A stretch of DNA of 64,000 bases, from the NCBI GenBank assembly GCA_030789695.1, contig CM061142.1, forward strand, positions 151,053,266 to 151,117,265. The letters run 5' to 3'. The stretch comes from Scilla litardierei. Lineage: Eukaryota > Streptophyta > Magnoliopsida > Asparagales > Asparagaceae. Below, piece by piece: positions 32,083 through 44,453 of the stretch (its first letter is position 1; each line of letters opens with the position of its first letter). The notes under the pieces are model-generated. The model did not search any database. It was not told the DNA's origin and was given only the letters and a program-made list of their open reading frames with translations. Both the position numbers and the translations under genes were made by a program.

Positions 32083-35000
32083 TGTCACGCTCCGTTCCTA
32101 AGGATACCCGATAAGTATGAATCCGTATCAGGTATTTCCAGAGATACAAGTGTGAAGAAGAAAGACAAAGAGAGAATAGAAGTACATCAAAAAACTCCAC
32201 AGGCCACTGCGCACGTGCTGGGAAGTAAAAAGAAGCCGCAGGATATAAATTTCAGATTAAATTAGTTTAAATTTAGGCATTGAGTTAATGTTTGGAAATT
32301 CAAGTAAATTGTAGGACGCTAAAGAGCTGGACTTCACCCAGGGTGGATGAAAAGTGGTACCTCAACCAGTGACATGGGCACTGGAGGGACCTCTCGTAAC
32401 TCCCCCTTACGGGAGTGAGAAAATTCTCGGTTTTTATCGGCTCAAACGAAGAAAACCAACAATTACGGAGTGGTGCATCACGAGTACACCACCGGTCTCT
32501 CTAACTCTGCTTAACTCCCCCTTACGGGAGTGACAAGCGAGTAAGAAATCTACAAGCGAGTGAGAAATCTATCATATGTCCGCTCCTTAACTCCTATAAT
32601 TTACATGTGTTTCCCCCGAACCAAACAATTATGTACTTGGAACACAATCTCACCCATTTTAGAATGGATCGAGCGCTCCAGACAATTATATATATATATC
32701 TCTCTCTCTCTCTCAGTTACAGATCACTTCATCTTTTCTTTATTCGATGGCCTCAATTGCCATGTTCATATTTCCACACTTTTCATCGTCGATATCGTGT
32801 TGTTAACAACGGACATCTATAACATTTCATAACAACAACATGTGATTCCATCATGTTCAATATGTACTTGGAACAAAATATTATAAATTACAATGTGAAC
32901 ATAACATGCCAATTAATATAAAAGAGGCTAACTATATGGAACACAATCTCATGAACATGAAGCATACAATATGAACATGAAACATAGCATTAGGTCCTAG
33001 AGCATGGTATGCATATCATGGAGTTAATCTTTGGTTATAAACATAAATATATGAAACATTAACATGGCATATGAAAATAAGACAAACTATTAGCAAATGA
33101 AGCTACTACATATTGCATACACACTTGTAAAATATTCTGAACACACTTGTATATAGTGATGACTTACATGGGTTAATGACATATGATGCGAACTTGCATG
33201 TGCCTCTCGTAACTCCTTGAAAATTGTAACAACTATTTTATGCACATATGTATTTACTGTTAGTGAATATATAGGTAGGAATTCTAAGATTAACCCCTAA
33301 CTTGTGTATATGGTTATACCACACTTGTATCATATATTTTTTCAACGATCATTTCATTTTAGGATAATTATGACATGTCACCTATTCATATAAACATTTT
33401 TCATTTTCTTTTTATTGCAAAAAACATGAAGTTAGAACATACATTATTTACCTACTTAACTTAAAGATTAACATCTAACTAGTGTGGTGAAAAGTCATAC
33501 CATAAGATAATCCTCCTTCTTCAAGCTCTAACCTTCCTCCTAGCTTTATCTTCCAAGCTTAAAGCTTTCCTCCAAGGTCCCTTCTTCTTCTTCATCCTCC
33601 TTCTTCCTTCTACTTTTATTGCTTCTTCTCTTATACAAGCTCTTAGAATCAGCAACAGCACCCCAGAGAAGAAAGGAATGCTACATGAGTGTGCAAAGTG
33701 AGGGTGGAGTGGGCATATGGGTGCTTAGCTTCCTTGACATCTAAGGAGGGTTTGACCAAGGAGGCGGAATTGAGGGAGAATTGAGGATGACAACACTTTG
33801 ATCTCTTTTTTTTCTTTTCTTTTCTTTTTCTTTTTTCCTTTCATTCTCTTTTCTTTTTTCCTCATCCAAATTCCCATGTATATGTAGGAAGGAGACATGT
33901 GAATGCTAGGTACCATGTTGTCATGCAAAGGAGTCAAAGAGTGACACCTAATTAGCTTATGTGTCATGCATGGAAAGATCCTTACCAAAAATATCTTCCT
34001 TCTCTACACACACGCTTCTCTCTATACACACACCACTAACTAATTACAAATATGTCATTCATACATAACAAACCAGTGGTAAATACATATACAAGTATCT
34101 GGACATACATAGATAACAATCTGTACACAGATATACAAGGATCTGTACATAGATAGATGAAGATTTGTACCTACAGATATACTACATAAGCATGTGTACA
34201 CACATATACACTACATGGTACACACATATTTAAGAAACTGTACATACATATAAACTGCATTGTACACAGCTATAAAATACACATATAAATAACCAGAAGT
34301 ACATACATAAATATATGCCCACATATATATATTACAGACGTAGACACATATACATTCATGTGTATATACATATATCACTAATTGAAGATGAATGTAGTTA
34401 AAGAGAATTATCAAGTGTGTACATAATGTATGTTCATCTCACTCTTAGAATAATTTACACGTGTAAATTAACACGGCCCATTCCCCAGATAGGTCATTAA
34501 TTTTTGTTAGGTGGCATGTTGTCATCTTATTTGGTGGCCCAATTTTATGCTATGATTCCCTTTCCTTATGGTATATTTTGTCATTAATTTGTAGAGGGAT
34601 TGTCATGCCCCGTTCCCCAAGATACCCGATAAGTAGGAATCTGTATCAGGTATTTCCACCAAATTGCGAGAATCATAATCATGTGTGTCCGCTCCTTAAC
34701 TCCTATAATTTACACATGTTTCCCCTAAACCCGTATCTAGAATCTTGCCTGTTTTAGAATGGATCGAGTGTTTCAGACATGTATCGCTCTGCCTCACTCT
34801 CAGTTACAGACCAGTTCATCTTTTCTTTATTCGACGGCCTCAATTACCGAGTTCATATTTCCACACTTTTCATCGTCGATGTCATGTTATTAACAACGAA
34901 CATCTCATAAACATTTCATAACAACAACATGTGATTCCATCATGTGCAATATTACTTGGAATAAAATAGCATAACTTACAACGTGAACATAACATGCCAA

Positions 35001-35435
35001 TTAATATTAAAGAGGTTAACTATATGGAACACAATCTCATTGACATGAAACATACAATATGAACATGAACATAGCATTAGGTCCTAAAGCATGGTATGCA
35101 TATCATGGAGTAAATCTTTGGTTATAAACATAAATATATGAAATATAAACATGGCATATGAACATAAGACAAACTATTAGTAAATGAAGCTACTAACATA
35201 TTGCATACACACTTGTTGTCTTTTGATTATTTATCTACTGTTTTTGTGGTGTCTGTGGTGTCTGTTTTGGTTGGAGCATTGTCTATACTTCCCAGCATGT
35301 GCGTAGTTGCCTGCAGAGTTTTCTGTTTCGAGTATTACTTCTCTTCTCTCTCCTCATCTTCTTCATACCCGTAGTTTTGGGAATACTTGATACAGATTTG
35401 TACTTATCGGGTATCATGGAGAACGAGGCGTGACA
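32083..35435. mobile_element. Element with long terminal inverted repeats (TGTCACGC...GCGTGACA), unclassified
   Basis: The left end (32083 to about 32237) and the reverse complement of the right end (about 35283-35435) are similar over roughly 150 bp. Both begin TGTCACGC and share GATACCCGATAAGTA a few bases in. It is flanked by CTTTT on both sides (32078-32082 and 35436-35440). A related end (TGTCATGCCCCG) occurs at 34601, and about 550 bp is directly repeated (about 32570-33125 and 34690-35215), so two copies may be nested. No transposase is seen. The ends also resemble the terminus of the gypsy LTR at 52750, so an LTR-derived origin is an alternative. Confidence 0.55.
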
Positions 35436-35655
35436 CTTTTCATATTGCTTGTGATTTTCATTTCTGATGTGGGCATTTCATTTATTTTATTACTAGCTTA
35501 TGAAATTGTTTTGATTAAGTACAAATTGATGTAACTCTCATTTGAGACTTAGGCATTTATTAAAAGGGTTTACTTTACACACAAAATTTATTACTTTACT
35601 CACAACACTATTCAACACCCCTTCTAGTGTTGTCTGCCATTCACAAGATCCCACA
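35436..35655 (+). repeat. Element C 5' LTR remnant, right part
   Basis: Ends ...CAAGATCCCACA two bases before the primer site. The start (CTTTT) is one copy of the target duplication of the TIR element. Confidence 0.6.
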
Positions 35656-35657
35656 CG

Positions 35658-35670
35658 TGGTATCAGAGCA
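35658..35670 (+). other. Primer-binding site, tRNA-iMet type
   Basis: TGGTATCAGAGCA, two bases after the LTR end. Confidence 0.9.
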
Positions 35671-35681
35671 AGGCTAAGGCG

Positions 35682-37207
35682 ATGGCATCAACCTCGCACT
35701 ACCCAGAGGACTTAACACCATGCGACCACCTTTGTTCAATGGAACAAACTATGCAAGATGGAAGATTCGAATGAAGACACACATACAATCATTGGACATT
35801 GATGCATGTCTTATTACAAAAAAGAAATACACACTTTCTGTCGAGACGGAAACCAAAAAATGGTCCTCCGAAGAAAAGAAGAAAGATAACATCAATGCTA
35901 TAGCAATGAATGCCTTATTTTGTACTGTTACAGGTGCAGAGTTTAACGGAGTGTCTCAATGTGAGACATACACTAGATCTGGCATACACTTGAGGTAACC
36001 CACGAGGGTGCGGAAAAGGTAAAGGAATCTAGGAATAATATGTTAAAATTTAAATTTGAAAGCTTTAAAATGGAAGAAGATGAGATTATTAGCAAAGTTA
36101 ATACTCGATTCACTAACATTACCAATAAGCTTGCATGTTTAGGGAAGAAAATTCTTGAGTATGACCAAGTTATGAAGATAGTATGATTCCTTAGACCGAA
36201 ATGGAAAGGAAAGACTACTACTATCCGAGAAGCACACAATATGAAGACGATCACCCTAGAAGAGTTGATGGAAAATCTCATGGCCTATGCGATATAACTT
36301 GAAGAAGACAAGACGACAGAAGAGAAACTGAAGAAGAAGAACTTGGCATTCAAAGCCATTGAAGAGAGCTCCAATTATGACTACTCAGATCGAGATGAGA
36401 ATGAGATTGCATTAATTTCAAGGAACTTCAAGTCCATAGTAAGTATGCTAAAAGAAAATCCAGGATTACTAATGAAATTATCTTTTTTGGATGTAACAAA
36501 TCAGGTCATATATGGAGAGTCTGCCCCTTGGAAAAGAACCACGACGAAGGAAAATGGAAAGAGAAGGAGAAAGAGAGAAGAAGAAATCGCAAGGAGAAGA
36601 AGTTCTGAAAGCTGAATAAGAAGGCATTTGCGGCCTTTGATATAAGCGATGTCTCAAGCTCCGATGAATCATCGACATCGTTCGACGAAGAAGAAAGGGA
36701 AGAACAAGCACATATGTGCTTCATGTCCTCGACTTCCTCAAATGTAAGAACTCCTAATCTCCTATTTCGTTGCATCATTATAGTGAAGACGACCTATTAA
36801 GTAGTGATAGTGATAAGGAGAACGATTTTGATGTTAAAGGTGCATATGAGGAGTTATGCAACGTCCATGAAAAAGTTAATTAGAGAATATCAAAAATTCG
36901 ACTAGAACCATAGGGCAAGCACTAAGTAAAAGGAAGAAATGGAGAAGGAGAATGAAAAATTGATAAACAAAAATAAAAAATTTTGGTTGATGTCAATGGA
37001 TTGAAAATTAGAACAGATGCCTTAAACAAGATATTGACCACCACAAAAGGAAAATATGATGATCTTTACAAAGTCGTTGATAAATTCAATAAGGGAAAAG
37101 GAAAGCTTGAGGATCTTATTGATAAGCAAAAATCTTCAGGGAGTAGAACCGGCCTAGGATTTGATCAATCCTACCCTAAGCATATAGACAAGCATGTTAG
37201 GAATTAA
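35682..37207 (+). pseudogene. Element C gag, decayed
   Basis: The ATG at 35682 opens about a dozen codons (MASTSHYPEDL) before the frame shifts. Gag then reads PPLFNGTNYARWKIRMKTHI, NAIAMNALFCTVTGAEF, EVTHEGAEKVKESR and ITNKLACLGK in two frames with stops near 36183 and 36294. The nucleocapsid knuckle reads FFGCNKSGHIWRVC, with Phe in the first Cys position. An acidic region and a C-terminal segment (KVVDKFNKGKGKLEDLI...SGSRTGLGF) follow; this LDNIL/GLGF-like end is shared with the Sirevirus-like gags of the window. Non-functional. Confidence 0.75.
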
Positions 37208-37680
37208 AATTTGAAAACCATGTTGATTAATGTATGGATCCCCAAAAATGGCATAAACAAAATGAAGGACAAGTATGTAAATGACTTTAAGGTTAATGTA
37301 CATTTCACCAAAGATTATACATATGTGCATGATGGAAGTACTAAACCTTATTGGGTTTGGCTTCCACTAAGATGATATATATAGATCATGTATATTCCCC
37401 CGGACCCTAATGAAAAAGGGTACCAAGACTCTCTGACTTTTTCAGGTACTCACAAACTGAAGGGATTAACAAACAGGCTTCTCTTGGGGACTCATCATTC
37501 ATACGTATCGAAGAGAAGAAATGGTTTAAATTTGTAATATTATTCTTTAGAAAATTTCATAAATTATTTTTACTTGATCTTAATTGCATGATTAAAGTGT
37601 AAGAATAGTGTTTGAATGATTACGATTATTTAAGGATTTGTTTTATTTAATTTGGAAATGATTTGAGCCATAAAATCTAT

Positions 37681-37845
37681 TGGTATAAGCAGATAGCTGA
37701 CTATCTAAATAGAATATTTGATTATTCGAAGAGTCCAGAAGCCAGGCCATAACTATACACAGTGATAACCGATTATCGTAAACTGGATAGTTGACTATTG
37801 GCTGTTAGCTGAACTATTCCAGCCGACTATTTGGGTTAGGGTTTT
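37681..37845. repeat. Palindromic GATAACCGATTATC-type motifs, internal copy
   Basis: Contains TAGCTGACTATCTA, GTGATAACCGATTATCG, GGATAGTTGACTATTGG and GCCGACTATTTGG. A related cluster in the same order occurs in the 3' LTR at about 40565-40725. Confidence 0.6.
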
Positions 37846-38163
37846 TGGGTTTTCTCATTCTTATTGTGGTTTTACCTCTCTCTTTTACTCAAACCCATTA
37901 GGAGAAGTAAATCTAGACCCTCCATTTCATTCCAATGGCTAGGATTTCATTCTAACACGGTAATACCTTAAGATTTCACCATTTGCCTCATTTTTACTCA
38001 TTTGCCTCCATCACCAAAATTCCTCCTAGACTCTTCATTTTGCTCAAGGGATTCAAGGAATTCTTGGAAAATCATTTGGTGAATCTATCATCCTCTCTTA
38101 GTTTTACACTTATTTCCTCAAAAACTTCGTCTTTCCTAGCATCACTTTTCATTTTTGGTAACC

Positions 38164-39232
38164 ATGCATAGAGGACCAATCTCTAAGAAGAAGAGATCTG
38201 GACCATCCTCATCTGAACCCTCTCAAACCCTATTTGACAGGGAAATTATCATTCCCTATCTGAAAAAACCTGATCCTATCTCCAAATTCGATAAGAATGC
38301 TAATAAGACCATCCTCCAAGAGAAGTTTGTTAAAATTAGAGAATTAGAAAACTATGGCATCGATACGATCTTGGAATTTCATGCATCAAGAAGTTATTTT
38401 CGCTTTCTAGTACATGTCAGTGTTATCCAAGGCTCATAAACCTATTCTACACCAACATGGTCATCAACACTATCTCTGGAACCCCAAAATTCACAACCAA
38501 AGTTTTAGATGCTTTTATTGAGCTAGACACCCATGGTCTAGGACCCAGACTTGGCATCCCCAGTTCAGGTGTACTTTTGCGTGAAATTGTAATAAACAAT
38601 ACTGATATTCATGAAGTTATGTATCTTGCAGGCAGGTCTTATAAACCCACCTTGCCCACCAGTGACCTTTAACCCATAGCACGTATCTTAGCTAACATCC
38701 TCTCCTACAACATCAACCAAAAGGGTGGAAGTGAAGTTGTTTTATCCATAAATCATGCTAAGTATGTGTATGCTATGCTCAGTAGTATTAAGGTGAATTG
38801 GGCTCAGATAATCATGGAAAATATCGTTCATAGTGCTGCCTCCTTAAATCCCACATCTCCACTTCATCATGGTCACTTTCTTACCCATCTATTCCCAAGT
38901 GCCGGAATTGACGTGGATTGTGAAACACACTTTATAGAACATATGACTAGGTTTGACGCACATCCACTTCATAGAATGGGCCTTCATTGGGATTATTCCA
39001 AGAATACTCTTAATCTTGAAGAAGAAGAAGAAGAAGAAGAAGAAGAAGATTCTAAAAATGAACCCATGGAACAAGGCCAAGCCTCCTCATCCTCTATGGA
39101 GATTCCTCCCTACATTGTGGCATTTCAAGAAGCCGTTTTCTCTAGGCTAGAGAAGATGAGAATTGAAGTTAAGGAGAACATAGATTCCATACGAGGTGAC
39201 TTGATCCAAAGGATGGAAAACTTCAAAAGGTG
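38164..39232 (+). pseudogene. Element C extra ORF, resembling putative plant transposon proteins
   Basis: The ATG at 38164 starts MHRGPISKKKRSG. After a shift near 38430 the frame continues as VINTISGTPKFTTKVLD...LGPRLGIPSSGV, with a TAA at 38670, then LSYNINQKGG, SPLHHGHFLTHLFPSAGIDV and a Glu run (GAA repeats, 39018-39048). The order, and the motifs around LGIP and the LTH/LFxxAGIDV strand, resemble the PF20167-type putative plant transposon protein found in retrotransposon extra ORFs. Its function is unknown. Its position between gag and the 3' LTR matches that of ORF1 in Athila-B. Confidence 0.55.
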
Positions 39233-39233
39233 A

Positions 39234-40126
39234 TCACGGATAGGGTTGACATCTCTGATACTGTTATTGAAGAAGTTTAGAAGGAGCTCGTGGAAATCAA
39301 GAAGGAGATTCACCGAGGATGAATTGTGATTTGTGTTTTTTTATGTTTGTATGAGAACTTAATTAGTAGTTTGCATGCATGGCTTGAAACTTTTGGAACT
39401 TGGTTTGTAATAACTTACATGATGCTGGGAACTTGTGATACTTTGGTTTTTATCCTTATGCGACATCGATATGGCTTGTGGATGTCATATGTTAGCTTGA
39501 ACTATTTTATGCTTGTTTGCAAAATGCTATGTTCAATGCTTATTATCATGTGCACGTATTTTATGCTATTCAATGCTATGTGAGATTTATGCTTTGAATG
39601 ATTGAATCAAAAATGCTTTGTGAAATTCATAAAGGGGTATTGAGACATATGGCAATATTGTTATCCTTTCTGTTTGGATGTATACATATACATGTTTTGC
39701 TTATTGAATATATTTTAATTTAGTATGCATATTATTCTCTCTCCATATGTATATTCGAACGTGGTGTCAAGTTTTATTTTTTTGTCACATGGTTTACTTA
39801 TGGTGGTTACACTTTTTGATGTGACAAAGGGTGAGAAGATGTATAATGCATATAAAATAGAAATAGAAATATTAGAATCATTGCTAATTTATTGTTGATA
39901 TTATTACTCATGGCATATTGAAATTAAATTGTTAGATCACACTTGTAATGAAATATAATATGTTGTACATATTTCTGCTTATTCTCTAACCAGCGTTGAT
40001 GCAGTGGGAGTAACTTCTCCATAACAATCATGCATCTCTGCAAGGGGGAGCGTAAGTCATCTTTTTATCTCATATTATATTTTTCTATTTTATTTCGTTT
40101 GTTGTCTTTATGACAAAAGGGGAGAG
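39234..40126 (+). other. Element C noncoding 3' region and purine tracts
   Basis: A/T-rich, with no coding signal. CAAGGGGGAGCG at about 40038 and AAAAGGGGAGAG at 40115-40126 are purine tracts; the second abuts the LTR. Confidence 0.65.
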
Positions 40127-40900
40127 TGTTGGGATATTGGGACACACCCCAAAGGAGTTTTGATAATGTCTACAAATGATATGGGTACTAACAATTTACT
40201 TCTGGTGTGTATATGAAATGATGATCTATTTTATAGCCATGAAGAATAGCACAAAATAAAGAACTTGGAAGACATGATTGTGAAGTCAACTTTAGAGCCA
40301 ATGCATGGAGCAAGTGAAAACTCAATCAAAGACTCAATATTAAGACTCGATGGCCCAAGTCAAGAAAACAAACTTAAAGAGCTCAAGGAGTGTGTATGGT
40401 GTAAGTTAAATAACTTAGAATGTTAAAGCCAATATCATGAAACTACATGCACATAAAGCTATTTGAAAAATACTCTTAAAATGTATTTAAATTTTTTATT
40501 TTAGTATATAATTTTTGTGAATTTTTTTCAAACTTTTTTATGTAGAAAAACTTAAGTTTCTCAGAATAGTCGACTATCTAAATCAGATGGCCGATTATTT
40601 GCTGTCAGATTTGGCCTAGAACTCTCTGGACTATACAGTAGTCGTCTATCACATGGATAACCGACTATCTGAAAAATTATAGCCATCTATCCAAAATGGA
40701 TATCCAATTATCTGGGTCAAACTCTAGTTTTTAAGGAAAGCGTAGTTTTCGATTTTTAGCCGTTACTAGCTGTTGAGAAGACTTTTTTGAGCAAATTTTG
40801 AGCAGATTTTCATCTATATAAATACTAGTTGTTGTGGGGTAAAATACACTAACATTGAATTTGAATTATAATGGGAATCATGGTTACAATGATTACTAGT
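40127..40900 (+). repeat. Element C 3' LTR, start
   Basis: Begins TGTTGGGATATTGGGACAC after the purine tract. It has the palindromic motif cluster at about 40565-40725 (AGTCGACTATCTA, GGATAACCGACTATC, GGATATCCA) and a TATA box CTATATAAATA at about 40815. The right edge is not clear. Confidence 0.6.
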
Positions 40901-42296
40901 ATTTGGGGGTGGACGAGGCTAATCACACATTTGAGGACACTTTGAGGGTAGAGATCTCAAGGTTGCCCTTCGTCTTGTGAAGGTCGCCCGTCTGTTGGAG
41001 AAGGTCACCCGTCAATTGGAGAAGGTCGTCGCTGATCGCTTCGACCGCTGGTAGCTGGGGCGAGCTTCCTTTAAGAAGAACAACTCGTCAGAAAGGCTTG
41101 GTTGGCTATCAACCGAGAGTCTCTCCGATGCTTAAGTCAGCTGATGACTCTTTGGAGAATGTCAGACACGCCGGGCGATCTCACAGGCAGATTGACCCTT
41201 ACATGGTGAACTAGTGTGGAAGGCACGAATAAGTGGAGGATATTCGACCTTGAATATAAATAGATGAGATATGGTTTCTTACTGAGTAGCCAACCCCTTT
41301 GTCGTTGGAGGAGAAGGGGGTATTTATAAGCTGTTGGAGTAGGTTGTTTTAGCTGAGATGGCGGTGTCAGACTGTCGATGGTTCGGCCGAGGATGTCAGA
41401 GCCGAACGTGTCAGGTGCACTTTTGTCAGACTGTCAGGGCTGAAAGTGTCAGGCATGCTTTTCTCAGGCTGTCAGGCGGCAAAGAGGCCAGGTGCGCTTT
41501 TATCAGGCTTGTCTGCAGTGAAAATGGTAGTGATATTTATGGCAGGTCACCTCCCTCCTATGCTGAGCTCGTCGCTCGAGCCTGTCGTCTCATGCCCATC
41601 CTTGGGCGGCCTTGTTCTTAGGAAGAGGTGGGCAAGCTACCTTTGGAGCATGCTGGTGTTGATCGCGTGCGATCAGCCAGAGGTCTCTTCTCTTTGGTTC
41701 GGTTAACAAGTTCGCCACTCTGCAGGTGCTGGCTACTCTGAGCCTCGGCGGGCTTCTCTAAGCATCGAAGAGGTAGGTCTTATTAAGGAGATTCGGTGGG
41801 CTATTTACTTGGGCTTTGATCATACTGGCCTAGATCGACTAGGCCAACCTTAAGGTTGTAACAATTGCATTCGTCATTCGAGTTCAAAACGGGGAGTCTG
41901 GCTCGGCTCAGATGACGCGCTTCACTCACTTTTGGCTGACGGTTGTGGAATTAAATGCAAGATGACCGCTGAATCTTTAAAGTCATTATGACGATTCGAC
42001 AGCGGGTGGAAATCAAGGCACTCAGCCACTCGAAGCACAACAGGTGTCCTTTACGGTTCTAGAGTGAAGCTGAGGCGGCGGTTGTGCTCTGGATCTTGCC
42101 ATGTGACCCGTCTTCAACGATCGAGATCGGCCGACTCCCTATATAAAATAGAGAGAAGGGGAAACTGTGGAGGGTTTCTGCATTCAAATTCAAAAACTTC
42201 TTTCATTCTTCATTTTCGAGAGTTTTTGTCGTCGGTCGTTGCTTCACCGCAGCTCCGATGATCCTCTTTTTAGGTAATTTCTTCGATCTTTCTCAG
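40901..42296 (+). other. Upstream region of element E, with short tandem repeats and a TATA box
   Basis: A GC-richer stretch than its surroundings. Degenerate repeats of about 38-39 bp (CAGACTGTCAGGGCTGAAAG type) occupy 41368-41520. A TATA box CTATATAAAA lies at 42139-42148, about 150 bp before the E start codon, and a short intron-like segment (GTAATTT...CTCAG) ends immediately before the ATG. It may be the LTR and leader of element E. Confidence 0.45.
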
Positions 42297-42868
42297 ATGG
42301 CTTCATCCAAATCTTCTTCCTCCAATAAACACGTAGAGAAGCACTTCGACTAGTTTGAGGGTGTCATCTCCTCGGAGACGGAGGAGTAGACGGTGTCGGT
42401 GGATGTGGCGGAGTCTTGGCCAGAGGAGTGGGAATCAACCCCCGCCGTCCCCTCGATGTTGACAGTCCTCCAGAAACCAAGAAAAAGGGCTCTGTGCTGG
42501 CCATCAACGAAGTTACAACGGCGGTCCTGACGGAGATCCAGGCCATAGTGCCCAAGACAAAGCATATCAGTCGTGCCGAAATTTGCTCCAAGTATATTCA
42601 GCTGCCCTATACAGTTTGAGTCCCCACATTTGATGAAGGAGTCTGCTCGCCTGGGGACAACGCAGTCGGGGTCTATTATCCGATCTTCGAGCTCGAACTT
42701 TGGTTTCCACTCCACCCCTTCCTCCTGCACATGCTGAACTTCCTCGAGCTTTTGTCCTTCCAGCTAATGTCGAACTCGATCAGCACCATGGTTGGATTCC
42801 TTGTTCTCTACTTCGGTAGCGGCATAAGTCCAACCCTGCCGCTATTCTGGTACTTCGTCAAGGCATAT
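42297..42868 (+). pseudogene. Element E coding region, N-terminal part (putative gypsy-type transposon protein)
   Basis: The ATG at 42297 starts MASSKSSSSNKHVEKHFD. The domain reads VYYPIFELELWFPLHPFLLH, then LSFQLMSN, MVGFLVLYF and LFWYFVKAY, resembling the PF04195 putative gypsy-type transposon family (LPLHPF... and FLVLY signatures). Early stops and frame changes show decay. The frame ends at the Athila-B LTR. Reading on from FVKAY into the reverse complement of 15910 downward gives RRGVYY, and after a shift VRDWKERFVF, the continuation expected for the family. Confidence 0.6.
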
Positions 42869-44453
42869 TGACATCCCCCTTGTTTGTGTGTAAGATGTGT
42901 GCAATAAATAATTGGGGGCGTGAGATTTAAATATGTATAACCGCAAGCGCACGGTGTTGTAGTGTGGCTTGGAGGGTCTAACTCAGGGAGGCGTGGTTGT
43001 GCTTGTGTCAAGAATGATCGGATTCACCCCATAGGCGAGCTAGCCCGAATCGGATGATGGGTTGTCACAGAAAATAGAATGCGAGGGATAAACAATATAA
43101 AGGGAAAACCCGGGACTTCGGTTTCCACCCTATCGTGCGATTCTCGCCGATACGGCCTACGGGTAGGCTAGCGATCAGAATTAGGGTCTAATGGTGAGAT
43201 GTTGCCTCTAAGAGTGGTACCAGCGTCCCATGGGCCCGATATTCCGATCGGTACCCAGGATGATACGTCGGACTTCCCGGGTTCAGTCAGTGGGCATTCC
43301 CATGTCCATTAACACTGACCGACTCTGGGAGCACTAAGCTCGCAACGATAACTCCCAACATCTCATCATGTTGCTCCCGCGCGCTAGGATTCGACGTCTA
43401 CGCTAAGGGCGTGAGCTATGGCTAGGGAGTCAACCGCCAAGTTTATTCCCCCTTGGCCCAACGGTCAAAGGGGGTGTTTTTCCCTCCGATGAAAATAAAA
43501 CACCCCACGTAACCAGTAGATTCTTAATCCCTATGGATTTTCTAGTCCTATGGACGCATCGGGGAGAACCCACGAAGGAGTTTCCACCAAAATCCCAGAT
43601 TAGGGAACTACTCACATATATTTACTAAAAAGCAATCTAAATCAAAATCGACCGTTAAAAACATGATCAAGCGATTGAAAAGCAGTAAGAGCAATGCAAA
43701 TAATACTATATTAAAGTTTGGTAAAGATCAGACAACTTACAAATATCAAGAAAATTACAGCCGTCAAGAGAGAGAAAAACAGTAAAAAATAACAACTCCC
43801 GTTTCTGGAAAACCTAGGGGTCATATATATAGAAAACGATATCACCCGATCGGTTGAAAAGTCAACCGATCGGGTGATCTGCTTCGTTCTTCGGCAGCTC
43901 AGCATAGGAATTCACCCGGTCATACGGCACGGTCAGTTGAGGGTTGAAGCTGACCGGGATCTTCGCACCGTCGGGTGAACCGGTCGGTTGAGCTCTCCGT
44001 GTCTTGGCTTCAGAGAATTGGCTATAGATGAACCGATCGGGTGAAGGTCACCCGATCGGTTGGCATTCAGCATCAAATTCCAGAGAGTTGGGACGTGTGA
44101 ACCGGTCTCTGAACCGACAGGTTGACTTTCTGACCGCTCCAGCTTCTGTCCGGGTGGTGCACGCGTGCATCACCCGATCGGTTGGAAGTGACCAACCGGT
44201 CGGGTGAGGGGCTGAAAGATGCTATCTTCGTCGTTTGATCCCCTGGATCACGCGTGACTCCTCCCGTTGCTCCGGGGACTTATGATATCTTCGTTATATG
44301 TCCCCTATGCGGGCAATCTCCTGAAAACACACAAAAACAAAGAGAAGTGAAAGAAAACGAGAAAATACGAGAAAACGAATATAAGACGACGGAAAATAGC
44401 GGAAAAACAAAGAGGAAAACGTGCGCGAATATATGAAATATAAACGCACGTCA
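42869..44453 (-). repeat. 3' LTR of Athila-B (1585 bp)
   Basis: On the minus strand from TGACGTGCGTTTATATTT (44453) to GGGGGATGTCA (42869). The palindromic array is at 43842-44208 and the TATA box complement at 43821-43830. By eye it differs from the 5' LTR by roughly one base in twenty in the part I compared. Confidence 0.9.

Larger units (their letters stand above)
31521..40900 (+). mobile_element. Copia element C: gag plus extra ORF, no pol
   Basis: The pieces in order are 5' LTR remnants (31521-32082 and 35436-35655, split by the TIR element), a tRNA-iMet primer site (35658), a decayed gag (35682-37207), a palindromic stretch (37681-37845), a second ORF (38164-39232), a noncoding 3' region, a purine tract, and a 3' LTR starting at 40127. 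No protease, RT or integrase motif is seen. I could not align the 5' LTR remnants with the 3' LTR by eye, so the LTR pairing and the right end (about 40900) are tentative. Confidence 0.6.

Noticed and set aside
39018..39048. Poly-Glu run as a functional motif
   Set aside because: It is a GAA microsatellite inside a decayed ORF.
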